64,000 nt of DNA from an uncultured Opitutia bacterium. Lineage in GTDB: Bacteria > Verrucomicrobiota > Verrucomicrobiia > Opitutales > Opitutaceae. Position 1 is the first letter of the stretch. Each line of letters opens with the position of its first letter. The stretch covers positions 521,001 to 585,000 of the forward strand of contig CAILHZ010000016.1 of NCBI GenBank assembly GCA_903834135.1. Direction: 5' to 3'. A program made the position numbers and the translations under genes. A model generated the notes under the pieces. The model saw only the letters and a list, made by a program, of their open reading frames with translations. It had not been told where the DNA came from and made no database searches. This document shows, in pieces, positions 26,674-36,384 of the stretch.

Positions 26674-28215
26674 ATGTCTACTGCTCCAGAAATACCTAAC
26701 TTAATGGAAGCTATCGTCTCTTTATCTAAAAGACGCGGCTTTGTATTCCCTTCTTCAGATATTTATGGAGGTTTTAATGGTTTCTTTGATTACGGTCCGC
26801 TTGGTGTGGAACTCAAAAAGAACATACGTGATTGTTGGTGGAACGATATGGTACGCAGGCGTGAAGATATCGTAGGACTTGAAAGTTCTATTATTATGCA
26901 TCCTAAAGTATGGCAGGCTTCTGGACACGTAGCTGGCTTTACAGATCCTTTGGTCGATTGCAAAGCCTCGAAACAACGTTACCGCGCTGATCAACTATTT
27001 TTTTCTGCCGTAGAAGTAGTTAATCCTGAAGATAATTCGAAGCAAATTATTGGTTACGTGTCAGCCTTAGAAAGTGAGAATACAGCAGGAGATCTTCAGG
27101 ATAAGGCGGAATCCATGAAACGCAAAAAGGCAGTGCGTGGAAACCTGGTTACCATTACGCCCCGAGATATGACTGAGGCGAAGCCTGAAGAAATTGCTCT
27201 TATTCCTTCTCCCGCAACAGGAGAGCCTGGAAGTTTAACCGAGCCGCGCGCTTTCAATATGATGTTTGAGACACATGTTGGCGCTCTCAGAGATGAATCA
27301 TCTGTCTCTTATTTACGTCCTGAAACCGCACAGGGTATGTTTGTGGACTTTAAAAATGTGGTGGATACGGGCCGAGTTAAAATACCTTTTGGTATTGCTC
27401 AAATTGGAAAAAGTTTCCGTAACGAAATCACTCCAAGAAACTTTATTTTTCGTTCCAGGGAGTTTGAACAAATGGAAATGGAATATTTTATCCATGAAGA
27501 TGCGGATTGGGCTAAATCGCACCGCGAATGGATTAATTGGTGTAAATCTTGGCTTATTTCAATCGGTTTACCTGAATCCCATCTAACCGAGTATAATCAT
27601 CCTCAAGAGAAACTCGCGTTCTACTCCAAGGGAACTACTGACATCATGTTTAAGTACCCATTTGGTGTACAAGAATTATGGGGTATTGCTGCGCGTGGTA
27701 ATTACGATCTCACGCAGCATGCAAATGCATCGGGTGTTCCACATTTCATTTTCGATGAGGCTACAAAGAAAAGATACATTCCTCACGTCATCGAACCTGC
27801 CGTGGGTGTTGACCGTATTTTCCTTGCGGTTCTTTGTGGAGGCTATGCTGAAGAAGATGTTACTGACGAAAAGGGTAATGTTGAAAAGCGCACCGTGTTA
27901 AGGTTTAATCCACGTATAGCTCCTGTTAAGGTTGCAGTTCTTCCTCTGCTTAAAAATAAGCCTGAGCTTGTTCAGCGAGCGCTGGATATCTACACACGTC
28001 TTAAGCGTCGCTACGCAGTATTCTATGATGAAGGTGGGGCAATAGGCCGTCGTTATCGTCGCCAAGACGAAATAGGTACACCTTGGTGTATCACTATCGA
28101 TTTTGATACGATTGAAAAAGATGGTACCTTTACTCTGCGTGAGCGTGACTCAATGCAACAACGCCGTATTACCGAAGCCGAACTATTCGCCCTTCTTGAA
28201 GAAGCGGTGTATTGA
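26674..28215 (+). CDS. glyS: Glycyl-tRNA synthetase, dimeric (alpha2) type
   Basis: 513 residues. Class II motifs: [19 protein letters not shown] region, the motif 2 arginine in [25 protein letters not shown], and motif 3 in [15 protein letters not shown]. The C-terminal anticodon-binding domain follows ([33 protein letters not shown]). This is the single-chain type shared with archaea, eukaryotes and some bacteria, not the glyQ/glyS tetramer. It charges tRNA-Gly. ATG 26674 lacks a Shine-Dalgarno sequence. A bidirectional terminator follows at 28229-28265. Confidence 0.96.
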   Translation: MSTAPEIPNLMEAIVSLSKRRGFVFPSSDIYGGFNGFFDYGPLGVELKKNIRDCWWNDMVRRREDIVGLESSIIMHPKVWQASGHVAGFTDPLVDCKASKQRYRADQLFFSAVEVVNPEDNSKQIIGYVSALESENTAGDLQDKAESMKRKKAVRGNLVTITPRDMTEAKPEEIALIPSPATGEPGSLTEPRAFNMMFETHVGALRDESSVSYLRPETAQGMFVDFKNVVDTGRVKIPFGIAQIGKSFRNEITPRNFIFRSREFEQMEMEYFIHEDADWAKSHREWINWCKSWLISIGLPESHLTEYNHPQEKLAFYSKGTTDIMFKYPFGVQELWGIAARGNYDLTQHANASGVPHFIFDEATKKRYIPHVIEPAVGVDRIFLAVLCGGYAEEDVTDEKGNVEKRTVLRFNPRIAPVKVAVLPLLKNKPELVQRALDIYTRLKRRYAVFYDEGGAIGRRYRRQDEIGTPWCITIDFDTIEKDGTFTLRERDSMQQRRITEAELFALLEEAVY

Positions 28216-28228
28216 TTGCACTTTGATT

Positions 28229-28265
28229 AAAAGCGTTCGGTTAATAATACCGAGCGCTTTTACCG
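28229..28265. terminator. Bidirectional terminator after glyS
   Basis: AAAAGCGTTCGGT (28229-28241) pairs with ACCGAGCGCTTTT (28249-28261) with one G-T pair and loop TAATAAT. It serves glyS (+) and contains the last codons and stop of the convergent gene at 28241. Confidence 0.85.
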
Positions 28266-29152
28266 AGATAATTTAGCATCCAAATTTCTTTCCATACTCG
28301 GTATCTACCCTCTTGGGTAATTTTACCGTGATCTTCGCGCTCGTTGTGAGGATGTAAAAAACCAAGCTCTGTGTTGAGCTGCTCTAATTCGTGTTGTACA
28401 GAATTTAAATCCACGGCTGGCTCTGTTTTAAAGGCTACAAGTTCACCAGATTTGGCGAGACGTGCTTTATGCTTAGAAAGAAGCCGTTTGATAGATCTGT
28501 TTCGCGGACGTCTTACTACAAACCAATTTTCAGGATAAAACCCGCCAAATGGAATGTACAAGTTATCCGTTACTATGCGTCTTCCATCTAAGGTTAATGA
28601 ACTAAAGCCGTAGCAAACAACGATGGTGCCACTAGCTTGGGGCAAAAAAGTAATTTGTATTCGTGTAGTAGCCTCTTGGTTTTCATAAACCGATACGCGT
28701 AAATAAATCCCCCCTCCTACTTCTGCTTTAAGCGCCTGTGCTTGATGAAAGCCTTGTTCGCGAAGCCAGGATCTAATTTTAAGCAAGCGTGGTTGTGTTG
28801 GCCATTCCTCGCCACTGTCGTTTGGTACATATTTAGGAAACAATGGCATTGGACTTAAGCTGAGAGCAGAAATCGCAAGCCAGTTATAAAGCGTCTCACC
28901 CAGAAACCAGAGTATAAAAAACAAAGCCACTAACGTCCAATAAGGCCTATCTATCCATTGAAAATTTTCACACATCATTGCAGCACCTAAGGCAAAGCCA
29001 GCCCATCTTAGCCAGCGATCAACGATAGATAGCACTGGAGAGCCTATCCGCACGTTGATCTGTACAATGATCAACGAAGCGACAACTGCTGCTATAATCA
29101 AGTATGTGGTCTGCAAGCTACCTAACTTAATCGAACCGGCATGATTACGCAA
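28241..29152 (-). CDS. Uncharacterised membrane protein downstream of dnaN
   Basis: 303 residues; family not recognised. Three hydrophobic segments lie in the first 120 residues (about 14-31, 45-58, 70-95). The remainder is soluble: [49 protein letters not shown] looks like a small alpha-beta domain, followed by [28 protein letters not shown], which is strongly basic. The frame starts with TTG 29150-29152 and would overlap dnaN by 31 bases; a later TTG is possible, so the start is uncertain. Its stop is inside the glyS terminator. Coupling to dnaN suggests co-transcription, not function. Confidence 0.65.
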   Translation of the reverse strand: MRNHAGSIKLGSLQTTYLIIAAVVASLIIVQINVRIGSPVLSIVDRWLRWAGFALGAAMMCENFQWIDRPYWTLVALFFILWFLGETLYNWLAISALSLSPMPLFPKYVPNDSGEEWPTQPRLLKIRSWLREQGFHQAQALKAEVGGGIYLRVSVYENQEATTRIQITFLPQASGTIVVCYGFSSLTLDGRRIVTDNLYIPFGGFYPENWFVVRRPRNRSIKRLLSKHKARLAKSGELVAFKTEPAVDLNSVQHELEQLNTELGFLHPHNEREDHGKITQEGRYRVWKEIWMLNYLGKSARYY

Positions 29153-30246
29153 ATGAAGCTATCGAGTGTTTTAAAAACACCAGGACTTACATCATCTTTT
29201 ACTTCAAAGAATACTTCGTCTTTAGTAAGAGCACGCAGCGGATCCATAATAAAAGCAGGGTTGAAAGCAACCTGCAGTTCTGGCCCGCTATAGCCAATCG
29301 CCATAGATTCATGAGCTTCGCCAAAGTCTGGGCTTTGAGCTGTAATTTCTAGTAAGTTGCTCGAAAGTTTAATGCGAACTGAGTTTGCTTTTTCTGAACA
29401 AACAAGCGCTGCACGATGAACGCACTCTAATAATAATTCTCTTTCGAGTTTAATGCGTTGATGTGTTTCTTTAGGTATAACTTGAAGATAGTTAGGATAG
29501 TTTCCTTCAACAACTTTAGAATATAAATAAACGTTGTCGATCAATCCGCTTGTATCTTTATCTGTTGCGATTTGAAACGCACAGCGACGATCGCTAAAAT
29601 TAATTTTAACTTTCTCTCCTTTATCTAATAAGCGGCTAAGTTCAGAAACTGTTTTTGCAGGTAAAATAATCGCCCCTGCGCTTTCTGCAGGAACATCCAT
29701 TTCTTTGCTCACAACAGCCAAACGTCTTCCATCTGTTGCAACTAAAGAAATTTTTCCGTCACGGAAGTTAAAATAAACACCGTTCAAAATATATCGTGTT
29801 TCATCTGTGGACTGCGCATATGACACATTCTTGAGCATGGAGTTAAGCTCATCTTGTTGAAGTGTATATGCTTTCTCTTCTCCAAATTCTGGTAAGGGCG
29901 GAAAGTCTTCTCTTCCTATTCCCATAATTCTAAAATTAGATCCACCGGAAGAAAGTTTAACCTGATGATTTGGTGAACCATCAAAAGTAACATCAATGTT
30001 TGGTAATTCTCTAACGATGCTTGCCAATCTTTTAACAGGAAGTGTAACAGATCCTGTTTCTTTAACTTCTGCTTTTATTTTACAACGAATACCTAAATCT
30101 AAATTTGTTGTTGTAAGAGAGATTTGATCTTTCTCTGCTTCAATAAGCACGTTGCTTAAAATGGGCATAGTGGACTTAGAGCCTACTACATTGAGAACTT
30201 GTGCAAGGCCGTTTGCGAAATGGTCGCGATTGATTTTAAATTTCAT
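29122..30246 (-). CDS. dnaN: DNA polymerase III beta subunit (sliding clamp)
   Basis: 374 residues, normal length. Three clamp domains of about 120 residues; [37 protein letters not shown] at the N-terminus, [11 protein letters not shown] in the middle and the end [17 protein letters not shown] (the usual MPMRL). The ring tethers DNA polymerase III and other partners to DNA. It is not next to dnaA here. The 282-base upstream gap has one DnaA-box-like TGTGAATAA (30426-30434) and an inverted repeat ATTACT...AGTAAT; no gene was found in it. Confidence 0.97.
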   Translation of the reverse strand: MKFKINRDHFANGLAQVLNVVGSKSTMPILSNVLIEAEKDQISLTTTNLDLGIRCKIKAEVKETGSVTLPVKRLASIVRELPNIDVTFDGSPNHQVKLSSGGSNFRIMGIGREDFPPLPEFGEEKAYTLQQDELNSMLKNVSYAQSTDETRYILNGVYFNFRDGKISLVATDGRRLAVVSKEMDVPAESAGAIILPAKTVSELSRLLDKGEKVKINFSDRRCAFQIATDKDTSGLIDNVYLYSKVVEGNYPNYLQVIPKETHQRIKLERELLLECVHRAALVCSEKANSVRIKLSSNLLEITAQSPDFGEAHESMAIGYSGPELQVAFNPAFIMDPLRALTKDEVFFEVKDDVSPGVFKTLDSFICVIMPVRLS

Positions 30247-30528
30247 GAGGACAAATATCGGATAGCTTTATGGGATAAGACTCGCGGTCGAATGCGCTTG
30301 GCTCAAGGAGAATTAACACACGTCTTATAAGTATAGATCATTACTATATTAAAGCAGTAATAGTATGAGCGGTGAACAAGGGTAATAACTATTCTTTCTG
30401 AGTCTGTAATTTAGGTTAAAAAGGGTGTGAATAACTGACAGGACTTCGGTAATAACAGGGTACTTTTTTAGCCATGAAGGTTATTGGCACTAAAATAGGA
30501 TGTTTTTCACAAAGTTTTAGACATCTAT

Positions 30529-31425
30529 TTAATGGTTTTTTTCCAACTTTGGCTGCTTTGGTTTACGCCAATGTCTAACTAGACCAAAAAAGATGTATGC
30601 AAGGCAGGTACAAACGAACGCAATTTCCTTAAAAAGGATCAAAAAGCCAACACCTATGATAATAAAAACAAAACGCCTCAACTTAGTTTGTGTCTGCAAA
30701 TCTACTTTTTTGCCGCTGGGGTAGCGCACAGTGCTCATCATCAAAAAAGCAATTAAAAGCATCAAAAAAGGCAGGCCTAAAGCATAGCGATTAAGTGATT
30801 TATCAAGGTCGGCTAATTTCAGTAAAAAAAGAACCAAGGCCGCCACAGTCGCAGCAGCAGCAGGCACAGGCAAACCAACGAAATCATTGCTAAGTTCCTT
30901 TTGTTCAGGATGTAACAAAGGATTAGTAATTACATTAAAGCGGGCTAAACGCATGGCCGCACAAAGAAGGTAAATAAAGCCAACAAACCAACCTATATTC
31001 CTAAACCACGGTATTCCTTGGCTAGGAGAAAGGATTAAAAAAAACATCATTAAAGCGGGAGCTAAACCAAACGAAACAACATCCGCTAAAGAATCAAACT
31101 CTGCGCCAAACAGGGATTCTCTTCCTCCAAGACGAGCAAGACGACCATCTAGGGAATCAAAAATAGCGCCGCCAAAGATAAACCACACAGCAGTTCTATA
31201 GTGATCGGGGGCTGTGGCATCCAAATAGGTTCCTAACAAAGACGACTCTGCAAGCCGGGCATGAATGCAGTTTACAATGGCCATAAAGCCACAAAACAGG
31301 TTCCCGGCGGTCATCAAGTTAGGCAGGATATAGATCCTGCTTGCTTGAGCTACATTGTAGGGATCCTGGCGCCTCACAAAATCGGCAGCCTCTGTTTCAT
31401 TAGAAGAATGGCGCGAAAATTTCAT
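30529..31425 (-). CDS. pssA: CDP-diacylglycerol--serine O-phosphatidyltransferase
   Basis: 298 residues. The CDP-alcohol phosphotransferase motif D..DG..AR........G...D...D is complete in FDSLDGRLARLGGRESLFG then AEFDSLADVVSFG (around residues 88-118). About seven membrane helices follow. It makes phosphatidylserine, the precursor of phosphatidylethanolamine, at the inner membrane. The ATG (31423-31425) overlaps the stop of the RelE-like gene as ATGA, so translation is probably coupled. The C-terminus is basic (HWRKPKQPKLEKNH). Confidence 0.94.
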   Translation of the reverse strand: MKFSRHSSNETEAADFVRRQDPYNVAQASRIYILPNLMTAGNLFCGFMAIVNCIHARLAESSLLGTYLDATAPDHYRTAVWFIFGGAIFDSLDGRLARLGGRESLFGAEFDSLADVVSFGLAPALMMFFLILSPSQGIPWFRNIGWFVGFIYLLCAAMRLARFNVITNPLLHPEQKELSNDFVGLPVPAAAATVAALVLFLLKLADLDKSLNRYALGLPFLMLLIAFLMMSTVRYPSGKKVDLQTQTKLRRFVFIIIGVGFLILFKEIAFVCTCLAYIFFGLVRHWRKPKQPKLEKNH

Positions 31426-31772
31426 TTAGTTAAAGTTTCTAAATACTTCCAAAATTTAGAGTCTTGTTCAAAAAGTTGTTGTTCGCTTACAGGCAGGCGA
31501 TTTCTAAGTAAAAAATCTTCTAAACTGTTGCGGTGCAATATGTAATTAACGTGTAAGGTATCGCCAATAGATACAAAATAAAAGCGAAAATCACCCGATC
31601 TTAAACGATAAAAAACATGACCCGTTCGATTAAAACGTCCTAAAGGCTCTCTGGGGTGATCTAGTTGAGCTTGGGTTAATGTACTCATAGGCTCTACAAC
31701 AGTGAGTTGCTGTAGCTTATCTAGGCGGTTCATCTCGTGAAGAGCTTGTTCCGAAAAAGTGACCTGGTACAT
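31422..31772 (-). CDS. RelE/ParE-superfamily toxin-like protein without antitoxin
   Basis: 116 residues, longer than the usual 85-95. FSEQALHEMNRLDKLQQLTVVEPMSTL corresponds to the N-terminal helices, and FNRTGHVFYRLRSGDFRFYFVSIGDTLHVNYILHR to the beta-sheet core of RelE/ParE folds. A C-terminal extension (residues 84-116) is extra. No antitoxin-like gene lies on either side: upstream is the divergent EF-hand gene, downstream pssA, coupled by ATGA. It may be a domesticated RelE fold acting with or on pssA expression rather than a classic toxin; the fold call is by pattern only. Confidence 0.7.
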   Translation of the reverse strand: MYQVTFSEQALHEMNRLDKLQQLTVVEPMSTLTQAQLDHPREPLGRFNRTGHVFYRLRSGDFRFYFVSIGDTLHVNYILHRNSLEDFLLRNRLPVSEQQLFEQDSKFWKYLETLTK

Positions 31773-31859
31773 GCTTTTAAAGTATAGTGAAACAGTCTTT
31801 GTTGGCGAGCGTCTTGCTCGTGTAAGTCTTATTCAAGTCACTCGAAGGTTTTTACTCTA

Positions 31860-32678
31860 ATGAAGGCTAATTTTTTATCCTTACCCCTAGTTACAGCAAT
31901 GCTATTTCTTGGTACATCTTATGGTGTAGAAATAGCAATACAAGCACCCGCTGTAAGCGCTTCACTTTTAGCATCTCCTACACAACCTGCTTTATCGGAA
32001 CAAGATAAAGAAATCCTCAAACGCTATGATAAAAACGCTGATGGAGTACTAGACGAAGAGGAATTAGCTGCCGCCCATGAGTCCATGTATCGCAACCAAA
32101 TTCAAGCAGAGGTGATAGCGCGGCGTATATATGACCAAATGCTTGCAAAGTTCGATGTACGGCATGAGGGCAAACTAGATCTCGCGCAACAAGAGCAGGC
32201 GCTTGAGTATCTAAAAACAGAACACCCAGAGGCATATAAAAAGGCTCTGGCTCGTTTTGCACGTCAAGGAAGTGGTCTTTTTAGTACAGGCGAAAAAAGC
32301 GCCTTCTTTCAGTATCTTTCAAACTTACCTTCAACGTTAGCTAAAAAAGAAATCAAAGCAATAGGCACAGCAGAATATAGTAAAACAGAGAAAAATAAAG
32401 ATACGGTAAATAATCTCGTAACGCCAAAACCAGCACAAAAACTCTATATGGCACTTCTCAAAAACTTTGATGCAGAGCATAAAGGCAAGCTAACACCTAA
32501 ACAAAAACAACAAGCAGTAGAGTTTATACAGAATAACAGACCGCAAGTTTTTGAGACACTAATTAAAAAATACGATTTCAACGGTAACGGCAAACTAGAC
32601 GAAGAAGAAATAACTAAATTCTTCGGCGACCTAGAAAAAACCATTTCCACGAAAGAAGAAAACGAAATGGGAATGTAA
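31860..32678 (+). CDS. Exported EF-hand calcium-binding protein
   Basis: 272 residues. A signal peptide covers about residues 1-22 (SLPLVTAMLFLGTSYG). Two canonical 12-residue EF loops are DKNADGVLDEEE (57-68) and DFNGNGKLDEEE (239-250). Degenerate loops occur at 99-110 and 204-215. The block 97-150 resembles 202-256, an internal duplication in which different loops kept their calcium ligands. A periplasmic or surface calcium-binding role is likely; the partner is unknown. Divergent from the RelE-like gene over 87 bases; a terminator starts at its stop codon. Confidence 0.8.
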   Translation: MKANFLSLPLVTAMLFLGTSYGVEIAIQAPAVSASLLASPTQPALSEQDKEILKRYDKNADGVLDEEELAAAHESMYRNQIQAEVIARRIYDQMLAKFDVRHEGKLDLAQQEQALEYLKTEHPEAYKKALARFARQGSGLFSTGEKSAFFQYLSNLPSTLAKKEIKAIGTAEYSKTEKNKDTVNNLVTPKPAQKLYMALLKNFDAEHKGKLTPKQKQQAVEFIQNNRPQVFETLIKKYDFNGNGKLDEEEITKFFGDLEKTISTKEENEMGM

Positions 32679-32707
32679 GCTGTCTTATAAAGACGGCTAG
32701 ATTTTTA
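32678..32707 (+). terminator. Terminator after the EF-hand gene
   Basis: AGCTGTCT (32678-32685) pairs with AGACGGCT (32691-32698) including one wobble, loop TATAA, followed by AGATTTTT. It starts within the stop codon and faces the convergent moaA end at 32705. Confidence 0.7.
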
Positions 32708-33721
32708 TCCGCCAATATAACTCATTTCAATTTTTGCTCGAGCTTCTCCTGAAGCAAGTAATTCAGCTCTATCATCACTATATTTATCAAGACGACCTTT
32801 CCAGATACGGGAAACAAAAGCAGTTAATTCTTTAGGGTCAGCACCTGCTCGCAAGCAGGCGAGCACATCCCAACCAAACGATGCAAAAAGGCAGGTGTAG
32901 AATTTACCATCTGCAGATAAGCGAGCGCGGTGACAGTCTTTACAAAAAGGTTCTGTAACAGAACTGATTAATCCAACCTCTCCTGCTCCATCACTATAAC
33001 TATACCGCGAAGCCACTTCACCACGATAAGCAGGCCCTACGGGTATTAGTGGCCACTGAGCATTTATTAGTTCTACAATAGCTTTAGCGGACACTACTTT
33101 GGACGCATTCCAGTGATTGGTGTTTCCTACATCCATAAATTCAATAAAGCGGATAGGAATTTTTCTTTTTCTAAAATAATCACACAGCTCTATAATTTGG
33201 TGATCATTAACTCCTTTTTGAATCACACAGTTTATTTTCACAGGTATTGCTGCATCACATGCAGCATCTATGGCGCTTAGGACTCGACTGATTTTAAATC
33301 CCAAGCCGTTTAATCTACCCGCTGTATTATCATCGAGTGAATCTACAGAGACGTTTAAACGATTTAACCCAGCAATTTTTAATGCAGGGACAGCTTTTTC
33401 TAGAAGCCAACCATTTGTGGTAATTGCGACATCTGGAACCAAAAGTTTATTTTTAAGTATGCTTACAAGTTCTGGAATATCCTGTCTTAATAAAGGCTCT
33501 CCACCTGTTAATCTTATTTTTTGAACACCAAGCTTAACGAAACTTTCAGCGATCCGCCCAATCTCTTCTAAAGTCATTAGCTGGGGATCTTTTAAAAACG
33601 AATATCCAGCACCAAAAACTTCTTTAGGCATGCAGTAGGGACACCGAAAGTTACATCTATCGGTTACAGATATCCTTAAGTCATGTAGACTTCTATTAAA
33701 CTGGTCAGCAGTGGTGTTCAA
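32705..33721 (-). CDS. moaA: GTP 3',8-cyclase (radical SAM)
   Basis: 338 residues. N-terminal cluster CNFRCPYC (C23, C27, C30); GGEPLL in the SAM site; C-terminal cluster with CKDCHRARLSADGKFYTC; the protein ends in GG (YIGG), as needed in MoaA. It converts GTP to the cyclic precursor of molybdopterin together with MoaC, which is encoded on the opposite strand 1.4 kb away. ATG 33719-33721. It is divergent from moeA with an 85-base shared promoter gap, too short for a Moco riboswitch. Confidence 0.96.
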   Translation of the reverse strand: MNTTADQFNRSLHDLRISVTDRCNFRCPYCMPKEVFGAGYSFLKDPQLMTLEEIGRIAESFVKLGVQKIRLTGGEPLLRQDIPELVSILKNKLLVPDVAITTNGWLLEKAVPALKIAGLNRLNVSVDSLDDNTAGRLNGLGFKISRVLSAIDAACDAAIPVKINCVIQKGVNDHQIIELCDYFRKRKIPIRFIEFMDVGNTNHWNASKVVSAKAIVELINAQWPLIPVGPAYRGEVASRYSYSDGAGEVGLISSVTEPFCKDCHRARLSADGKFYTCLFASFGWDVLACLRAGADPKELTAFVSRIWKGRLDKYSDDRAELLASGEARAKIEMSYIGG

Positions 33722-33806
33722 AACAGGCAGTAGTGGTATGCCTAATCTTTAATGAGGTAAACCTCCGAATTTAAAGACAGGATATAATTTACAACGAAAA
33801 GAGTCT

Positions 33807-35048
33807 ATGGTTGCCGAGTTTAAAAGCAAAAGATGGAATATGGCTATGTTAACTCCCGGCCAGGCACAGGACATTATTTTTAAAGTAATAAAATCCAGGC
33901 CATGCGAACGCGTTGATTTATTGCGAGCACACGGGCGTGTTTTACAAGAAGACTTAATTGCTGATCGTGATCTTCCTCCTTTTAATCGATCTACGATGGA
34001 TGGTTTTGCACTGCGCGCCGAAGCTTGCAGTGAATCTCAAAAAAGTTTTGTTTCTCACGGAGTTCAAGCAGCAGGTTTAGCTGCGACAACGCTTCACGGT
34101 GATACAAATGCGTGTTTAGAAATTATGACAGGAGCAGTGGTTCCGGCGGGTGCCAACGCCGTTGTTCCATATGAAGAGGTTGATGTTTCAGACAAAGTAA
34201 CGATTAAGCCAGGAGTGAATGTTCTAGCTGGGCAGAATATTCATCTGCAAGGAAGTGATGCAAAAAAAAGTAGCACCTTGGTTAAGAAAGGAATCAAGCT
34301 TTCTGCTAGAGAAATCGCAGTGGCGGCTTCCTGTGGTTATGAATCACTTAATATAAGTACTCAGCCACGCATCGCGCTCATTTCAACAGGGGATGAGCTC
34401 GTCGATGTTTCTTCTGTGCCATTACCTCACCAAATAAGAAAAAGTAACAGTTATGCATTACACGCTGCATTAAATGCAGCTGGTTATACTCAAGTCGTAA
34501 CACATCACTTTTTTGATAATGAGATGGAAGTAGAAAAAGGATTAAGACATGCACTACTTAACAACGATGTATTGATTTTAACCGGTGGTGTATCCAAAGG
34601 GAAATTTGATTATTTACCTAAGCAGCTTTCAAAGCAGGGTGTTAATAATCTTATTCATGGAGTAAAACAAAAACCAGGTAAACCGTTTTGGTTTGGTGTA
34701 AGTGCAACAAATATCCCAGTATTCGCTTTACCGGGAAACCCAGTATCATCGTATATTTGTTTACACCGCTATGTAATACCTGCACTGCGTCTATCAAGTG
34801 GACTTCTGGCACAGTCTACGCGTTATGTATCTTTAAAGAGCGAACTTACCGTAAACGCGAAAACAACACACTTTGTGCCGGTGAGACTTTTTTACACCGA
34901 GCAGGGACATGCGCTAGCAGAACCTCTTTTAAGCAACACCTCGGGTGATTTTATAGGTCTTGTAGAATCGCACGGCTTTATAGAACTAAAAGAAGGCAAG
35001 GCGCAGTGGCAGTCTGGATCTTTTGTACCCTTTACTGCTTGGGCTTAA
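33807..35048 (+). CDS. moeA: Molybdopterin molybdenumtransferase
   Basis: 413 residues from ATG 33807; starts at 33840 or 33846 (before LTPGQAQDIIFKV) are also possible. Landmarks: DLPPFNRSTMDGFALRA, MTGAVVPAGANAVVPYEEV, ISTGDELVDV, LTGGVSKGKFDYLP and ALPGNPVSSYICL. MoeA inserts molybdate into adenylylated molybdopterin. TATAAT occurs about 20 bases upstream of the start and is a plausible -10. First gene of moeA-moaC-moaD-moaE; no mogA/moaB adenylyltransferase was found here. Confidence 0.95.
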   Translation: MVAEFKSKRWNMAMLTPGQAQDIIFKVIKSRPCERVDLLRAHGRVLQEDLIADRDLPPFNRSTMDGFALRAEACSESQKSFVSHGVQAAGLAATTLHGDTNACLEIMTGAVVPAGANAVVPYEEVDVSDKVTIKPGVNVLAGQNIHLQGSDAKKSSTLVKKGIKLSAREIAVAASCGYESLNISTQPRIALISTGDELVDVSSVPLPHQIRKSNSYALHAALNAAGYTQVVTHHFFDNEMEVEKGLRHALLNNDVLILTGGVSKGKFDYLPKQLSKQGVNNLIHGVKQKPGKPFWFGVSATNIPVFALPGNPVSSYICLHRYVIPALRLSSGLLAQSTRYVSLKSELTVNAKTTHFVPVRLFYTEQGHALAEPLLSNTSGDFIGLVESHGFIELKEGKAQWQSGSFVPFTAWA

Positions 35049-35099
35049 TTATTTGAGGAGTCTCATTGAAAGCTAACGAGACTTCTGTATTTCTCTATC

Positions 35100-35585
35100 A
35101 TGCTTACGCATCTCGATTCGAAAGATAGACCAGTGATGGTGAATGTTTCAGAGAAAACACCCAGTCATCGTACCGCACATGCCATAGCTTGTGTATGGCT
35201 ACCGCAAGTTATAGCAGAGCTGTTTAAAGAAGGAGAGATTTCAACAAAGAAGGGACCTGTTTTCCAAACAGCTATTTTAGCAGGTATTATGGCGACAAAA
35301 AAAACAAGCGAGCTTATACCCCTCTGCCATCCCCTGCCTCTAGAGAATAGTAAAATTGATATTTCGTCTTTAACACCAGCACCGGAAGGTGGAGCAACAG
35401 TAGAGATTCATTGCTTTGTGCATACACACGCAAAAACAGGAGTCGAAATGGAAGCACTCACAGGAGTAACGATTGCTGCGTTAACTCTCTATGATATGTG
35501 CAAAGCGCTATCGCATGGTATATTGATCAAGGATGTGCGCTTAATCGAAAAGACCGGTGGAAAAAGTAATTATCAAACACAGTGA
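35100..35585 (+). CDS. moaC: Cyclic pyranopterin monophosphate synthase
   Basis: 161 residues, normal length. PVMVNVSEKTPSHRTAHA (the usual MVDVSxKxxTxRxAxA), IMATKKTSELIPLCHPLPL and GVEMEALTGVTIAALTLYDMCKAL cover the active site, including the His of CHPL and the Lys near the end (IKDVRLIEKTGGKS). It rearranges the MoaA product to cyclic pyranopterin monophosphate. It starts 51 bases after moeA; its stop overlaps the moaD start as TGATG. Confidence 0.96.
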   Translation: MLTHLDSKDRPVMVNVSEKTPSHRTAHAIACVWLPQVIAELFKEGEISTKKGPVFQTAILAGIMATKKTSELIPLCHPLPLENSKIDISSLTPAPEGGATVEIHCFVHTHAKTGVEMEALTGVTIAALTLYDMCKALSHGILIKDVRLIEKTGGKSNYQTQ

Positions 35586-35827
35586 TGATAAAAGTTCGTA
35601 TTAAATATTTTGCTATACTGCGTGAACAGCGTGGTTTAGATGAAGAAATCGTTTCTACACGAGCAATTAATCCAATTCAGCTCTACTTAGAAATCGCAAC
35701 TAAACATAAATTCACTTTAGCTCCCGATAGAATTAGAGCCGCAGTTAACGATGAATTCGTAACTCAGGATTACGCACTCGTTGATGGAGATTCGATTGTT
35801 TTTCTTCCCCCTATGGCTGGTGGCTAA
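35585..35827 (+). CDS. moaD: Molybdopterin synthase sulfur carrier subunit
   Basis: 80 residues, beta-grasp fold ending in the essential Gly-Gly (PPMAGG), which is converted to a thiocarboxylate and donates sulfur to MoaE. ATG 35585 overlaps the moaC stop by one base; a GTG three bases earlier is less likely. IKYFAILREQRGLDEE at the start and DGDSIVFLPPMAGG at the end are typical. Confidence 0.94.
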   Translation: MIKVRIKYFAILREQRGLDEEIVSTRAINPIQLYLEIATKHKFTLAPDRIRAAVNDEFVTQDYALVDGDSIVFLPPMAGG

Positions 35828-35846
35828 CAAATATTTAATAAGAAGT

Positions 35847-36287
35847 ATGTTTAAAATACTAAATACACCACTTCAGGTTTCTGATTTAAAACAAACACTG
35901 CATAATCACCAAGCCGGTGCTTGCATCACGTTTGAAGGCTGGGTGCGCGATATCAACGAAGGTAAAAAGGTATTACGTTTAGAATATGAAGCTTATGCTC
36001 AGTTAGCGGAAAAAGAAGGAGCTAAAATTTTAGCAGAAGCTCGCGAAAGATATTCTATCATTAACACACTTGCATGTCACAGAGTTGGATTACTTGATTT
36101 AGGAGAGCTAGCTGTATGGGTGGGAGTTGTTGCAGAACACCGAGGTTCTGCTTTTGACGCATGCCGCTATATTATTGATGAAACTAAAGCACGTGTACCT
36201 ATTTGGAAACGTGAACACTACAGTGACGGAGCTAGGGCATGGATTAATTGCGCCAACCGCGGCGATCATAAAAACGTAACTCGTTAA
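35847..36287 (+). CDS. moaE: Molybdopterin synthase catalytic subunit
   Basis: 146 residues from ATG 35847, preceded by AGAAG; the frame is open further upstream inside moaD but that part is not MoaE-like. Landmarks: ACITFEGWVRDINEGKKVLRLEYEAYAQLA, HRVGLLDLGELAVWVGVVAEHRGSAFDACRYIID and the catalytic Lys region VPIWKREHYSDG. With MoaD it adds the dithiolene sulfurs. It lies 19 bases after moaD and is the last gene of the moco operon. Confidence 0.95.
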   Translation: MFKILNTPLQVSDLKQTLHNHQAGACITFEGWVRDINEGKKVLRLEYEAYAQLAEKEGAKILAEARERYSIINTLACHRVGLLDLGELAVWVGVVAEHRGSAFDACRYIIDETKARVPIWKREHYSDGARAWINCANRGDHKNVTR

Positions 36288-36384
36288 ACAAGATACAGAT
36301 ATATATTTAGCGTTTCTGATTCACTCTAGAAACTGAAAAACGAATTGGAATTTAGCTCTAGGTTACCTACGGTCTTAGTTCTCT

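Noticed and set aside
33722-33806. Moco riboswitch between moaA and moeA
   Set aside because: The gap is only 85 bases and lacks the aptamer pattern.
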